From Rhizobium sp. RCAM05350 (GTDB lineage: Bacteria; Pseudomonadota; Alphaproteobacteria; Rhizobiales; Rhizobiaceae), in assembly GCA_024426085.1 (NCBI GenBank), contig CP087976.1, positions 124,001 to 188,000 on the forward strand: a DNA stretch of 64,000 nt, given 5' to 3'. A program made the position numbers and the translations under genes. The stretch's first letter is position 1, and each line of letters opens with the position of its first letter. A model generated the notes under the pieces. It was not told where the DNA came from. It ran no database searches and was given only the letters and a program-made list of their open reading frames with translations. Positions 53,742 to 62,258 of the stretch are shown here, piece after piece.

Positions 53742-54520
53742 CTACCGAGAAACAGGAATTCGGGTCCCTCTCGCCCGAGGAGCGGCAATCCATCATCGTC
53801 GAGAAGGTCAATGCGACCGGCCGGGTGGTTGCCGCCACACTGGCGCAGGAATTCGGTGTTTCAGAGGATTTGATCCGCCGGGATCTGCGCGACCTCTCCG
53901 ATGCCGGGCTGGTCCAGCGCTTCCACGGCGGTGCTTCGCGCCTGGTGACACCAGCACTCGACTTCCATCGCCGCGAAACCGTCGGTGCCGGTGAAAAGCA
54001 GCTGATCGGCCGTGCCGCCGCCGCAGCCATCCCGGAGGGCGCGACGCTGCTGGTCGATTCCAGCACCACCGTCATCCACTTCCTGCGCAGCCTGTCGCCG
54101 ACGCTGTCTGTGCGCATCATCACGACGGCCGTCGATGTGGCGGCCGCAGCGCTCGATCATCCGCTTGCCGAGGTCATCATGATCGGCGGGCGGCTTGGGC
54201 GGCTGACCCGCACTGCGACCGGCGCCAGCGCCATTGAGGCTATTCGTGCCCTGAAAGCCGATTACTGCATCCTCGGAACCTGTGGCGTCGACAACAACCT
54301 GATGGTTCGCGCCGATGATTTCGATGATGCCTATCTGAAGGCGACGATGATCAAGGCCTCCAACAAGACCCTGTTGCTGGCCACCGCCGAAAAGCTGGGC
54401 CAGGTCGCAACCTATGAAGTCGCGCCGGTTTCCGTGGTGTCGACGCTGTTCACCAGCAATCACGACAACGCCATCCTGAAGCGTATCCAGGAGCTTGGCG
54501 TCGATGTTGATCTGAGCTGA
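53738..54520 (+). CDS. DeoR-family transcriptional regulator of the GH3/TPP cluster
   Basis: Intact 260-residue regulator. The N-terminal HTH covers RQSIIVEKVNATGRVVAATL and GVSEDLIRRDLRDLSDAG, then VQRFHGGASR. The sensor domain has LLVDSSTTVIHFLRSL, SVRIITTAVDVAAAAL, VIMIGGRLG and TMIKASNKTLLLATAEKLGQ, the usual phosphosugar-binding pattern. It lies between the HAD phosphatase and a GH3-like gene, all co-directional. A motif shared by the regions at 53038 and 56664, and in part at 41886, is its likely binding site. Confidence 0.9.
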   Translation: MTTEKQEFGSLSPEERQSIIVEKVNATGRVVAATLAQEFGVSEDLIRRDLRDLSDAGLVQRFHGGASRLVTPALDFHRRETVGAGEKQLIGRAAAAAIPEGATLLVDSSTTVIHFLRSLSPTLSVRIITTAVDVAAAALDHPLAEVIMIGGRLGRLTRTATGASAIEAIRALKADYCILGTCGVDNNLMVRADDFDDAYLKATMIKASNKTLLLATAEKLGQVATYEVAPVSVVSTLFTSNHDNAILKRIQELGVDVDLS

Positions 54521-54546
54521 CAAAAGACTTTTTCAAGGAGATAATG

Positions 54547-55550
54547 ATGACCTCTTCACTGGACCAGGACGCCAGGGCTATCCTCTTGCCCGCATTCGAC
54601 AGCCTCGATTTTGCAGATGTGCTGGACCCGTTCTTGGGAAAGGGTGGCTGCTCCGTCCTGATCGGGGAAACGCGGGCCGAGTATGTGGCGCGGAACATGT
54701 CGCAGGAGCGGCTGGCCGCTGAAACGCCCGCTGTCTTTCAGGCGGTTATTGAAAAGTTGAAGGCAAGATGTCCGGAGCTGATTGTCGCCGTCGACCAGGA
54801 AATGGGCGGTATCCAGAGACTGCAGGGACTTGCTCCCGATCTCCCGGAGCTGGAGGATGCAGCAGGGCTTTCGGACGACGCACTCGCCGACCGCTGCTTC
54901 ACCACGGCTGTCGCCGCCCGCAAGCTGGGTGTGTCGATGTTCCTCGCGCCGATCGCCGACGTGATCGATGGCCGGAATTCTTGGCTCCAGGGCCGGACTA
55001 TGGGTCCCGATGCGGAAACCGTGGCGCGGCTGGTTTCCGCCTATGTCAAAGGCGTCCAGAGGGCAGGGATCACGGCGGTAACGAAGCACTTTCCAGGCTT
55101 CAACAATCTCGATGCCGACCCGGCGCTGGTCGATGTCTCGCTGCAAACAACCCGCGACCATATTCTTGCGAATACGCTGCCCTTCACAGCGGCGATTGCG
55201 GCCGGCACCAAGGCGGTCATGACCGGACCGGCACCTGTTGCCGCGTTTGACGCGACGAACGCTGCCAGCACTTCAGCCACCGTCATTGCACTCCTGAAAG
55301 AGCAGTTCGGCTTCAAGGGCTTGATCGTCAGCGACGACCTCGATTCACCCGCAACGTTGCGCGGCCAATCACTGCTGGAAACGGCGATTGCCTCGCTCAA
55401 CGCCGGCGCGATCTCCTGCTTGTCGCTGGTGGTCCGCACCTTGACGCCCTTTGCGACGCTCTCGTAGCGGCCACGCAGGCCGGCACGCTGTCCGCCGAAC
55501 GCCTGGCGGATGCGGCTGCACGCGTGCGGAAAAACGCCACCGGACACTGA
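54547..55550 (+). CDS. GH3-like beta-N-acetylhexosaminidase-type protein A (frameshifted near 55415)
   Basis: Single-domain glycoside hydrolase family 3-like barrel, about 334 residues when the tail is restored (DLLLVAGGPHLDALCDALV, stop at 55550). VAVDQEMGGIQRLQ, MFLAPIADVIDGRNSWLQGR and VTKHFPGFNNLDADP match NagZ-like proteins. The nucleophile Asp is retained in LIVSDDLDSP. The loop that in NagZ reads HFPGHG and carries the catalytic His is altered to HFPGFN. GGAG upstream favours ATG 54547 over 54544. There is no signal peptide. It may cleave a cytoplasmic glycoside, or have drifted from hydrolysis. Confidence 0.78.
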
Positions 55551-55574
55551 CGAAAAACGGATGCCTTTAACTCG

Positions 55575-55607
55575 AAAGGCCCGCCGGAGCAATCCGGCGG
55601 GCCTTTT
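55575..55607. terminator. Bidirectional rho-independent terminator
   Basis: AAAGGCCCGCCGG (55575-55587), loop AGCAAT, CCGGCGGGCC (55594-55603) and TTTT. The A-run on one side and T-run on the other suit termination of both convergent GH3-like genes. Confidence 0.9.
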
Positions 55608-55631
55608 CATTCATTGAATCTGCAGAAATAT

Positions 55632-56632
55632 TTAGCTTGAAACACGATCGATGGCGGCAGAAGCGGCCTGCAATCGCGCCAGTGGCAGGCGTCCGTCCTC
55701 AACCGCTCGTTCGATGGTCCGTGCCAGCCTGTCAAGATGCGGGACCGCTGCCTGCGAGACCAGCAGGAGGTCCGCACCCGCGATCAGCGCTTCGACGACG
55801 ACGTCGTCAAGGGACCGGCTGCCGAGTGTCGAGCGGTGGTCGAGATCGCAGGTGATGACCAGGCCGGTGAATGACAGATCCTCGCGCAGCAGTCGAATCA
55901 GATCGGGTGAGATCGAGCCGGATTGCGGCGGCGTGACCGCATCGAAAATGGCGGGGCTCATGAAGACAGCATCGGCGCCGGCATCGATCCCCGCCTTGAA
56001 CGGCGCGAGATACGGCAGCAACTCCTGCATCGTCAGGGGAACACGGGCATCCTGCGACGCCGGCAGGCCGGTGATGACCGGGTTGCCGGGAAAATGCTTC
56101 AGTGTGCTGCCGACGCCAGCCCGCTTCAAGCCGCGGACATAGGCCGCGACCAGCCGCGAGACATCGGGAATGTCGTCACCCAGCGTGCGGCCAGCGAGCC
56201 AAGGGTTGTCTTTCGCAACGACGTCGGCGGTCGGAGAGAGCAGGAGGTTGATCCCCAGTTGCCGCGCATCCCGCGCCATTGCCTCGATCCGGTCGATGAA
56301 GGCATCCTCGGCCATGGCCCGGCTTTCGCTCAATGTCGGCAGGGCGGCTGTCAGCCTGTGTAGACGGTGAACGGCGGAGATATCCGCGTCAAGGGCGAGC
56401 ACGGCGGGGCCAGCGATCTGGCGGGCACGGTCGGTTACCGCGCCAGGCATCGGCCGTTTCGCGGCGGATCCGGTCGGGGGCGGATGATGCCGGTTGCGTA
56501 CTCGGTTCCGTCTTCGCCGAAGAGGATCGCTCGTCCGCCGTTTTCGAGGAATGCGACCAATTCAGCAGACAGCTCCAGCTCCGTCGTGACCGGGAAAAGC
56601 GTGCCGAAAGCAAGTCGTCGGAAGGAGGTCAT
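55632..56632 (-). CDS. GH3-like protein B with altered catalytic residues (frameshifted near 56450)
   Basis: Paralogue of the gene at 54547, convergent with it, about 333 residues from ATG 56632 (GGAGG-type site absent upstream on this strand). NLLLSPTADVVAKDNPWLAG, GSTLKHFPGNPVITG and AGADLLLVSQ align with protein A. Where A has IVSDDLDSP, B has VITCDLDHRS, so the usual nucleophile Asp is Cys, and the catalytic His loop (PGHG) is PGNP. Both changes lie in an uninterrupted reading frame. It may be inactive, regulatory, or of changed chemistry. Confidence 0.72.
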
Positions 56633-57000
56633 AACAAATCTTTCGTGGATGGTTGACTGATAATGCGTTTTTATGCATTAATATGCACGAATACGCAATA
56701 GTGGAGTTGATTCATGAAGACCCCGCTGGGGATTACCCACGCCCGATGGGCTGGCCGCCAAAACCGTCCGTTGAACCGGACGTGTAGCTCCCGCTTGGAC
56801 GGGAACCGCGCCGATCCACATCGGTTCTTCAGGTGGGTGCGTCAGTCTGCTTCACTATTCCGCAAGGTGCGACCTTGCGTTCAAAACCCCGCGGACTATT
56901 CATCGCAGATGGCGGCGGCCGTGGCGCTGCTTACATGCGGCCCGGCAATCACATGCAGCCTGGCATCCGCGCATTTCGATACGAAGGGCTTTCCCTGAAC
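56633..57000. other. Intergenic region between GH3-like B and the MFS gene
   Basis: 368 bases with a nested palindrome at 56664-56697 and open frames that show no recognisable homology. An ORF from 56714 and one from 56833 exist but look like chance frames or a heavily broken leader. Confidence 0.4.
56664..56697. promoter_or_regulatory. Nested palindrome, candidate DeoR operator
   Basis: TGCGT-5-TGCAT-TAAT-ATGCA-5-ACGCA is a symmetric 34-bp structure. Its right half ATGCACGAATACGC recurs upstream of the HAD/DeoR genes (53072-53085, minus strand). It sits 32 bases from the start of GH3-like B. Confidence 0.55.
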
Positions 57001-58234
57001 ATGACAGATAATCGCCTTGGTCTCGGCGGCATTCGCAGTTCGAAGCGACTGCGATCCAGCCTTTTCTTCCTGGCTGCCGGCGTCGGCATCGGCGCTTGGG
57101 CATCGAGCCTGCCGCTGCTGTCGGCCAAGATGGACCTCGACAAGGGTGAACTGGGAACCCTTCTCCTGTGCTTCGCGCTGGGGGCCATCGTCCTGATGGT
57201 CAATGCCGGGCGATATCTCGACCGGTCGAAAAACATTCATCGCGTCAGTCTGGTCGCCAGCGTCATTTTCGGCATCGCTGTCGCGATCATCCCCTTTATC
57301 GGGAACGTCTGGCTGCTGGGCGCCGTTGTCTTCCTGGCAGGCGCTGCTTTCGGCACGCTGGATGTGTCGATGAACACCGAAGCATCCGCGATCGAGGCGT
57401 TCAACAGGACGCCACCTGATGTCGTCCTTCCACGCGATGTTCAGCATCGGCAACATCGTCGGCGCGTTTTTTGTCGGCAAGGCGGTGACCTACGGCGGCA
57501 CGCTGTTGGAATGCCTGGGCGGCGGCGGTCTCGTCGTGCTCCTGACGGCATTCTCGACGCTGTTGATCGTCGATAAGGCGGCCACCCAGGCATCGTCCGC
57601 AAACGCAGCACCAGCAGCCGCTCCAAACGCTTCTTTCAGTCCCTCGCAGAGGCGGCTTATTTACATGTTTGGCGCAATCGGCTTTCTCGCCTTCCTTGCG
57701 GAGGGCGGAATGCTGGACTGGACGGCGATTTACATGGTCGACATTCTCCATGCGTCCGAAAGCCAGGGCGCCTATGCCTTTGCCACTTTCGCAGCCGCTA
57801 TGGCGATCGGCCGGCTGTGCGGCGACTTTGCCACCAAGCGGATCGGTCATGCGAACCTCCTGAAATATGGAGGCATCGTCTGCGCCCTGTCGATCCTGGC
57901 GATGCTCCTGGCAAACAGCGCGACCATCACGCTGGTGGTCCTGGCGTTCTGCGGATTGGGCGTCGCCAACATGATACCCGCCGTCTTCGCCTCCGCCGGC
58001 CATATCGGCGCGCATGCGGCGGGCCGTGCGATGGCAATCGTCACGACCATGGGCTACAGCGGTTTGCTGTTCGGCCCTGCGCTGCTCGGTTTTGTGGCAC
58101 AAAGCTCAAGCCTGACCGTCAGTCTCGGCCTGATCACGCTGGCATTCGCCGTCATCTCGGCCGGCACGCTCTATCTGAACCGCCGCCTGAAACAGCATCA
58201 TGCGCAGAACCATTCGACGAAAAGCTTCGCCTGA
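57001..58234 (+). CDS. MFS transporter (frameshifted near 57415)
   Basis: Major-facilitator carrier of about 410 residues with roughly twelve hydrophobic spans. Among them are SLFFLAAGVGIGAWASSLPL, LGTLLLCFALGAIVLMVNAG, FGIAVAIIPFIGNVWLLGAV and, after the break, MFSIGNIVGAFFVGKAVTYG, AIGFLAFLAEGGMLDWTAIY and ITTMGYSGLLFGPALLGFV-like segments. The N-terminus and FGTLDVSMNTEA fit the YbjJ/FucP-like sugar or drug efflux branch. Separated from the GH3-like gene by a candidate DeoR operator, it may import or export a product of that pathway. Confidence 0.83.
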
Positions 58235-58337
58235 TCGTCACACTGCTTGTCCAGATAATTCGTCAGAGGCATTAATCGGGTGATTTCAATGAAGGCGATA
58301 ACCACTACTAAACCGTGGATGGCAGCAGGGCCGCATC

Positions 58338-58673
58338 ATGTTGGTTGAGCCAGTCGATTGGGCAGAACCGCCACAGAAAATCAACAGGCGCGCCGCCGGT
58401 GACTGGCTGGAAAGCCTGCAGGCGTGCAGCATGTCGCAATATCGCAAGAAGATCCAGCAGGGTGGCGAGCCGGTCTTCGTGCTGGATCAGGACTCCTCGT
58501 TTCTGAACCCGATCTGGTTGTTGCTGCTCAGGGAAAAGGACGGCCTGCTCCTGCGGGTGACAACGCCGAAGAACCCGCTTACCCGAAAACTAACCTCAAT
58601 TCGTCAAGTTTATCAAATCGCCCGCACGAGCGGACTGCGGTCAGTTTCCATTCCTGTCGAACGGAAACGCTAG
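58338..58673 (+). CDS. Small hypothetical protein
   Basis: An ORF of 111 codons starting at ATG 58338 (MLVEPVDWAEPPQK). It has a plausible coding composition and an acidic to basic gradient, ending RSVSIPVERKR. No signal peptide, transmembrane segment or family motif is seen. It stands alone between the MFS gene and a convergent DeoR gene, so the context gives no clue. Confidence 0.35.
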   Translation: MLVEPVDWAEPPQKINRRAAGDWLESLQACSMSQYRKKIQQGGEPVFVLDQDSSFLNPIWLLLLREKDGLLLRVTTPKNPLTRKLTSIRQVYQIARTSGLRSVSIPVERKR

Positions 58674-58773
58674 CTTGAAACAGTAACTCAGGCGGCTCGA
58701 AATTTAATTATGTGCCGAGTTTTGCGTCTGCCGGATCGAATCAAAGGCGTCTCTTAAGGCAGTAAACTAGGGT

Positions 58774-59556
58774 TCATATTTTTGTCGAGTTCTCGGTCTT
58801 CATCAGGATAAAGCCGGCGGCAGTCAGGGCATCTGTAACGAGGGTCGACACATTTTTCTCTACGACCAAGCAATCTATTTCATGACTATTTGCAACCCGG
58901 TACGGGGCTCGCTCATCGAGAACTTCTGCCGATGCGACCGCGATGCGCTTCCTACTGCGGCGCAACACGGCGCGTTTGAACGCAGCGTCAGAATGATTGT
59001 GCACGCTAATACCGTCTTGCGCTGAAACTGCGCCGGCTTCGATGAAACATCGATCAATGTTCATTTCCTCAACGATCTGGGAAGCAGCCGTATCAAAGCA
59101 AGCCCCAACGACAGCACTTACGGCTCCGCCAACAAGTATCAAAGGGATGTCGCCTCGGTTTATCACCATGGCCGCGATATCGATGGAGTTTGTTGCGACA
59201 GTCAACGAGCTATTCCCGCGCAAGAAATCTACAATTGCCAGGGTTGCACTTCCACTATCAAGGAAGAGCAATTCGCCGGGCAAGACCGTTGCAGCTGCAG
59301 TCGCGGCCAGCTCATGAGTTCTAGCCATGGCCTGCACAACCTTGGCAGACATCGGTCGCTCGTCCTTCAAAGGCGGCAGGGCTCCGCCGTAAACACGCCT
59401 ACATTTCCCTTCTGCCGCCAATGTTCTCAAGTCTCTACGGATCGCATCTTCAGATACTTTAAACTCGTGTGAAAGCGTTGAAGCCTCGACGGTCTGGCCT
59501 TGAGCTAGACGCGCTGCAATCTCCTCCCGTCGGGATAAAGGAACGTGACTGTGCAT
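58774..59556 (-). CDS. DeoR-family transcriptional regulator near locus B
   Basis: Intact, about 260 residues from ATG 59556 (MHSHVPLSRREE). The HTH has LSRREEIAARLAQGQTVEAS and KVSEDAIRRDLRTLAAEGK, then CRRVYGGALPP. The sensor domain has LFLDSGSATLAIVDFLRG, LTVATNSIDIAAM and IPLILVGGAV. Upstream in-frame codons to 59610 lack homology. TGTGCA repeats overlap its start and may be autoregulatory. An IS remnant now separates it from the locus B genes, so it may once have controlled them. Confidence 0.88.
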   Translation of the reverse strand: MHSHVPLSRREEIAARLAQGQTVEASTLSHEFKVSEDAIRRDLRTLAAEGKCRRVYGGALPPLKDERPMSAKVVQAMARTHELAATAAATVLPGELLFLDSGSATLAIVDFLRGNSSLTVATNSIDIAAMVINRGDIPLILVGGAVSAVVGACFDTAASQIVEEMNIDRCFIEAGAVSAQDGISVHNHSDAAFKRAVLRRSRKRIAVASAEVLDERAPYRVANSHEIDCLVVEKNVSTLVTDALTAAGFILMKTENSTKI

Positions 59557-59782
59557 AATTGTGCAGTATTGCGTGGGATTAAGAAAGTCAATCTGCGGGC
59601 AACAATCCAAAATTCACTGCTTGGGAGACACTGGGCACTTGGTTCGAAGCCAACCCGTACAGTGGAGTACGTGACCACAAGGTATCTTCGGTTCAGATCC
59701 GTTCAAGGCGAACACCCTGACACACAGGGGAAGGCTTTCATTGTTAGACCTGCTGCCTTATAACGAGGTAGCCTCGTCATAT

Positions 59783-60554
59783 TGGCCTGCTGCCGGTTTC
59801 ATGGAGATCGAGTTAAGGTGTTCCTCCTGAAACCGGAGAGCATGAATGCAAAGACGAATATTCAGCCGCGAGTACAAGCTTGCGCGCTATAGCACGCACG
59901 CCCGTGCCCCGAGCGCATTCCAAAGCGATTTCCTCGCGTTCTCGGAACGACAGATTTCTGCACTTGAGTGGCGACGCTGTCGGCGAAAGATGTGTTGGAG
60001 GCATGCCGCCTGAACTCCGAAACCACCGGATACCCACGGGGCCGGAGACACCGGCTTCGGTAGCGGCTTCTTCACTGGACAGACCCGCCGCCACTCCTCG
60101 CCAGAACCGGCAAAGGTTCTCACGCTGCCACACCGGCGGCCGCCCTGGCGAGAACAATTTACGCCGTGTTGAGCGTTCTGATTTCCGTCTTCCTGTAGCC
60201 ATAACCACCTCCTGGTATGAGGTGTTGCGACGACCGGTTGAATCTGCCCAATATACCAGTGAGCAGTTCCAGCGCCTCATGGGCGACCACGGGATCACCT
60301 GCTCGATGAGCCGCTCTGGAAATGTCTGGGATAACGCCGCAATGGAGAGCTTCTTCTCATCCCCGAAAACGGAGAGAACGGCACGGAAGGTTTATCGCAC
60401 GAGGAATGACGCCAGAGCAGATGTGTTCGATTACATCGAGCGCTTCTATAACCCGAAACGTCGTCACTCAACACTGGGCTATCTCAGCCCTAATGACTTT
60501 GAAACAAAGGTGGGATTAGCCTAACCTTGTGTCCGATAAACCGGCAGCAGGCCA
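59783..60554. mobile_element. IS3-family element, internally replaced by an IS30 fragment
   Basis: Bounded by terminal inverted repeats TGGCCTGCTGCCGGTTT (from 59783) and AAACCGGCAGCAGGCCA (ending 60554), flanked by a 3-bp TAT duplication (59780-59782, 60555-60557). Inside the left end is an IS3-type OrfA start, MQRRIFSREYKL, from 59844. Inside the right end is the OrfB C-terminus, QYTSEQFQRLMGDHGITCS, SGNVWDNAAMESFF and FDYIERFYNPKRRHSTLGYL, to a stop at 60524. The middle of the transposase is gone, so the element cannot move by itself. The target duplication still marks a real transposition. Confidence 0.8.
59890..60202 (-). mobile_element. IS30-family transposase N-terminal fragment inside the IS3 element
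   Basis: On the minus strand from 60202, MATGRRKSERSTRR leads into FWRGVAAGLSSEEAATEAGV, PVGIRWFRSSGGMPP and FREREEIALECARGTGVRAI, the helix-turn-helix region of IS30-type transposases. Homology stops at about 59890, where the IS3 OrfA fragment begins on the other strand. The catalytic part is absent. Confidence 0.72.
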
Positions 60555-60589
60555 TATTTGGCAGATTTCATCCAAATTGAGTACCTGCC

Positions 60590-60790
60590 TTGAATACATT
60601 GAACACGGTCCAATCTATACCCGACGAACCTACGAACAGCGGCAAGGCTCGGCCTTCAAACCTGCAGCGCCATTCGTCTATGCAACGCACGATGGAGCTT
60701 GTTCTCGACACGTGGAACTTCCTGATTCGACGGCAGGCCTATTTCGGTGTGCGACGGTTCGACAAGTTCCAGCAGCGGCTGGGAATACCC
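60590..60790 (+). pseudogene. Truncated HxlR-family regulator
   Basis: From ATG 60590 the frame contains MQRTMELVLDTWNFLIRRQA and YFGVRRFDKFQQRLGIP, matching the N-terminal winged-helix part of HxlR regulators. Beyond about 60790 the sequence belongs to the end of the convergent HxlR gene, so the C-terminal half was lost by a deletion. It begins 36 bases after the IS remnant. Confidence 0.55.
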
Positions 60791-60792
60791 TA

Positions 60793-61159
60793 TCAACCGT
60801 CGCTGGAAGACGCATTAGCTCGAAAATGAGCGCCCCACTCACGCATGCTCAGGAGAACTGGCGCAAGCGAAAAACCTAGTTCCGTAAGTTCATACTCCAC
60901 CTTCGGTGGCACCTCGGGGAATATGGTTCGGATAATAAGCCCATCCGCCTCGAGTTCATGAAGCTGTAGAGTAACCATCCGTGCAGTTGCGTTTGGGGTA
61001 AGCCTGCACAACGCATTGAAGCCGAAGCTTTCCTTCAAGAAGATGAAACAAAAGAACGGGTTTCCAGACCCCGCCCATGACCGTCAACGTTACCTCTACG
61101 TCACACCCTGTGCAGCCTGCCGCGCGGCGACCCTTTGCGGAAATCACACTATCATTCAT
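60793..61159 (-). CDS. HxlR-family transcriptional regulator (frameshifted near 61035)
   Basis: About 122 residues from ATG 61159. GCDVEVTLTVMGGVWKPVLL, FNALCRLTPNATARMVTLQL, HELEADGLIIRT and VEYELTELGFSLAPVLLSM give the standard HxlR winged helix. The early Cys (GCTGCDVE) is the redox or electrophile sensor of many members. It diverges from the quinone-oxidoreductase-like gene at 61239 over an 80-base gap, a common pairing in which HxlR represses its neighbour and responds to quinones or aldehydes. Confidence 0.82.
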
Positions 61160-61238
61160 GATACTACATGTCCAAATTGTACGTACTGTTCCTGAATGAA
61201 TTCTCCTGCTATTTCCTGTGGAAAGCAAGGAGATTACA

Positions 61239-62223
61239 ATGCGAGCCTATCATCTTACCGGTGGGGAAGATCCCACGTTAGAGGTCGTTGACGTAAGCGC
61301 ATCCAACTCCCCGCGGGAGAAGTTGTCGTCGACATTCGCGCCGCTTCCATGAACTATCGTGACTTAATCATCGCTAAATCCACCAAAGGTCTTGTCCCTC
61401 TGTCTGACGGCGCAGGCGTGATCTCCGCAGTTGGCGATGATGTCGAAGCTTTTGAAATCGGAAACCGCGTTGTCATCGGATTTATGCCGGGTTGGGTTGA
61501 GGGAGAATTCTCCGCGGCTAAGCAGTCATCTGCTCTGGGCGGCGGTGACGTCAATGGTGTTCTCACATCTTCGATCGCTGTGCCCGCCACAGGTATCGTA
61601 AAAATCCCCGACTACATGTCGTTCGAACAGGCGGCAACATTGCCCTGCGCTGGTGTGACCGCGTGGTCGGCTCTGTTCGAGCGGAGGCCTGTACAACCCG
61701 GTGAAACGGTGCTCCTGCTCGGGACAGGCGGCGTATCCATCTTCGCTCTTCAACTCGCCAAGGCTTCAGGAGCGCGCTTATCATCACGTCTAGTTCGGAT
61801 GAAAAACTGGAGCGTGCACGTGCTCTCGGTGCAGACCACATGGTCAACTACCGTTCCCGCCCAGATTGGGCTTCGGAAGTTTGCGATCTCACCGACGGAT
61901 TAGGCGCTGATTTGGCGGTCGATGTGGCTGGGCCAGCGACTCTGAATGATACTCTCAAAGCTACCCGTCATGGGGGCCGGATTTCGCTCATGGGAGTGCT
62001 CACAGGTTTTGCCGGCCCCATCGATACCGTCGCCATCCTCGACAAACGCATCACGTTACAGGGTATCTATGTAGGCCCCGTCATGAGCCTACGGGCACTA
62101 ACGCATATGGCCATCACCCCTCATATCGACAAAGTCTTTGGTCTTGGGGACGCGAACCAAGCTTACGCCAGCCTAAGGCGCAGCGACCACATGGGCAAGA
62201 TTGTTATCCGGGTCGCTAGATAG
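61239..62223 (+). CDS. Quinone-oxidoreductase-like (MDR family) dehydrogenase (two frameshifts)
   Basis: Medium-chain NAD(P)H-dependent oxidoreductase, about 328 residues. ATG 61239 follows AAGGAG. After a break near 61305 come AASMNYRDLIIA, ATLPCAGVTAWSALFERRPV and VLLLGTGGVSIFALQLAKAS (Rossmann motif). After a second break near 61778 come LERARALGADHMVNY and GRISLMGVLTGFAG. The zinc-binding GHE motif is not seen. It is followed after 35 bases by barrel protein B, so it may oxidise or reduce the substrate of the locus. Confidence 0.82.
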
Positions 62224-62258
62224 GCAGTCAATTCAGACGTCAATTGGGAGGACAGAAA

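Noticed and set aside
56714-56998. ORF between GH3-like B and the MFS gene as a real gene
   Set aside because: No family blocks in any frame, and it lies over a probable operator and promoter region.
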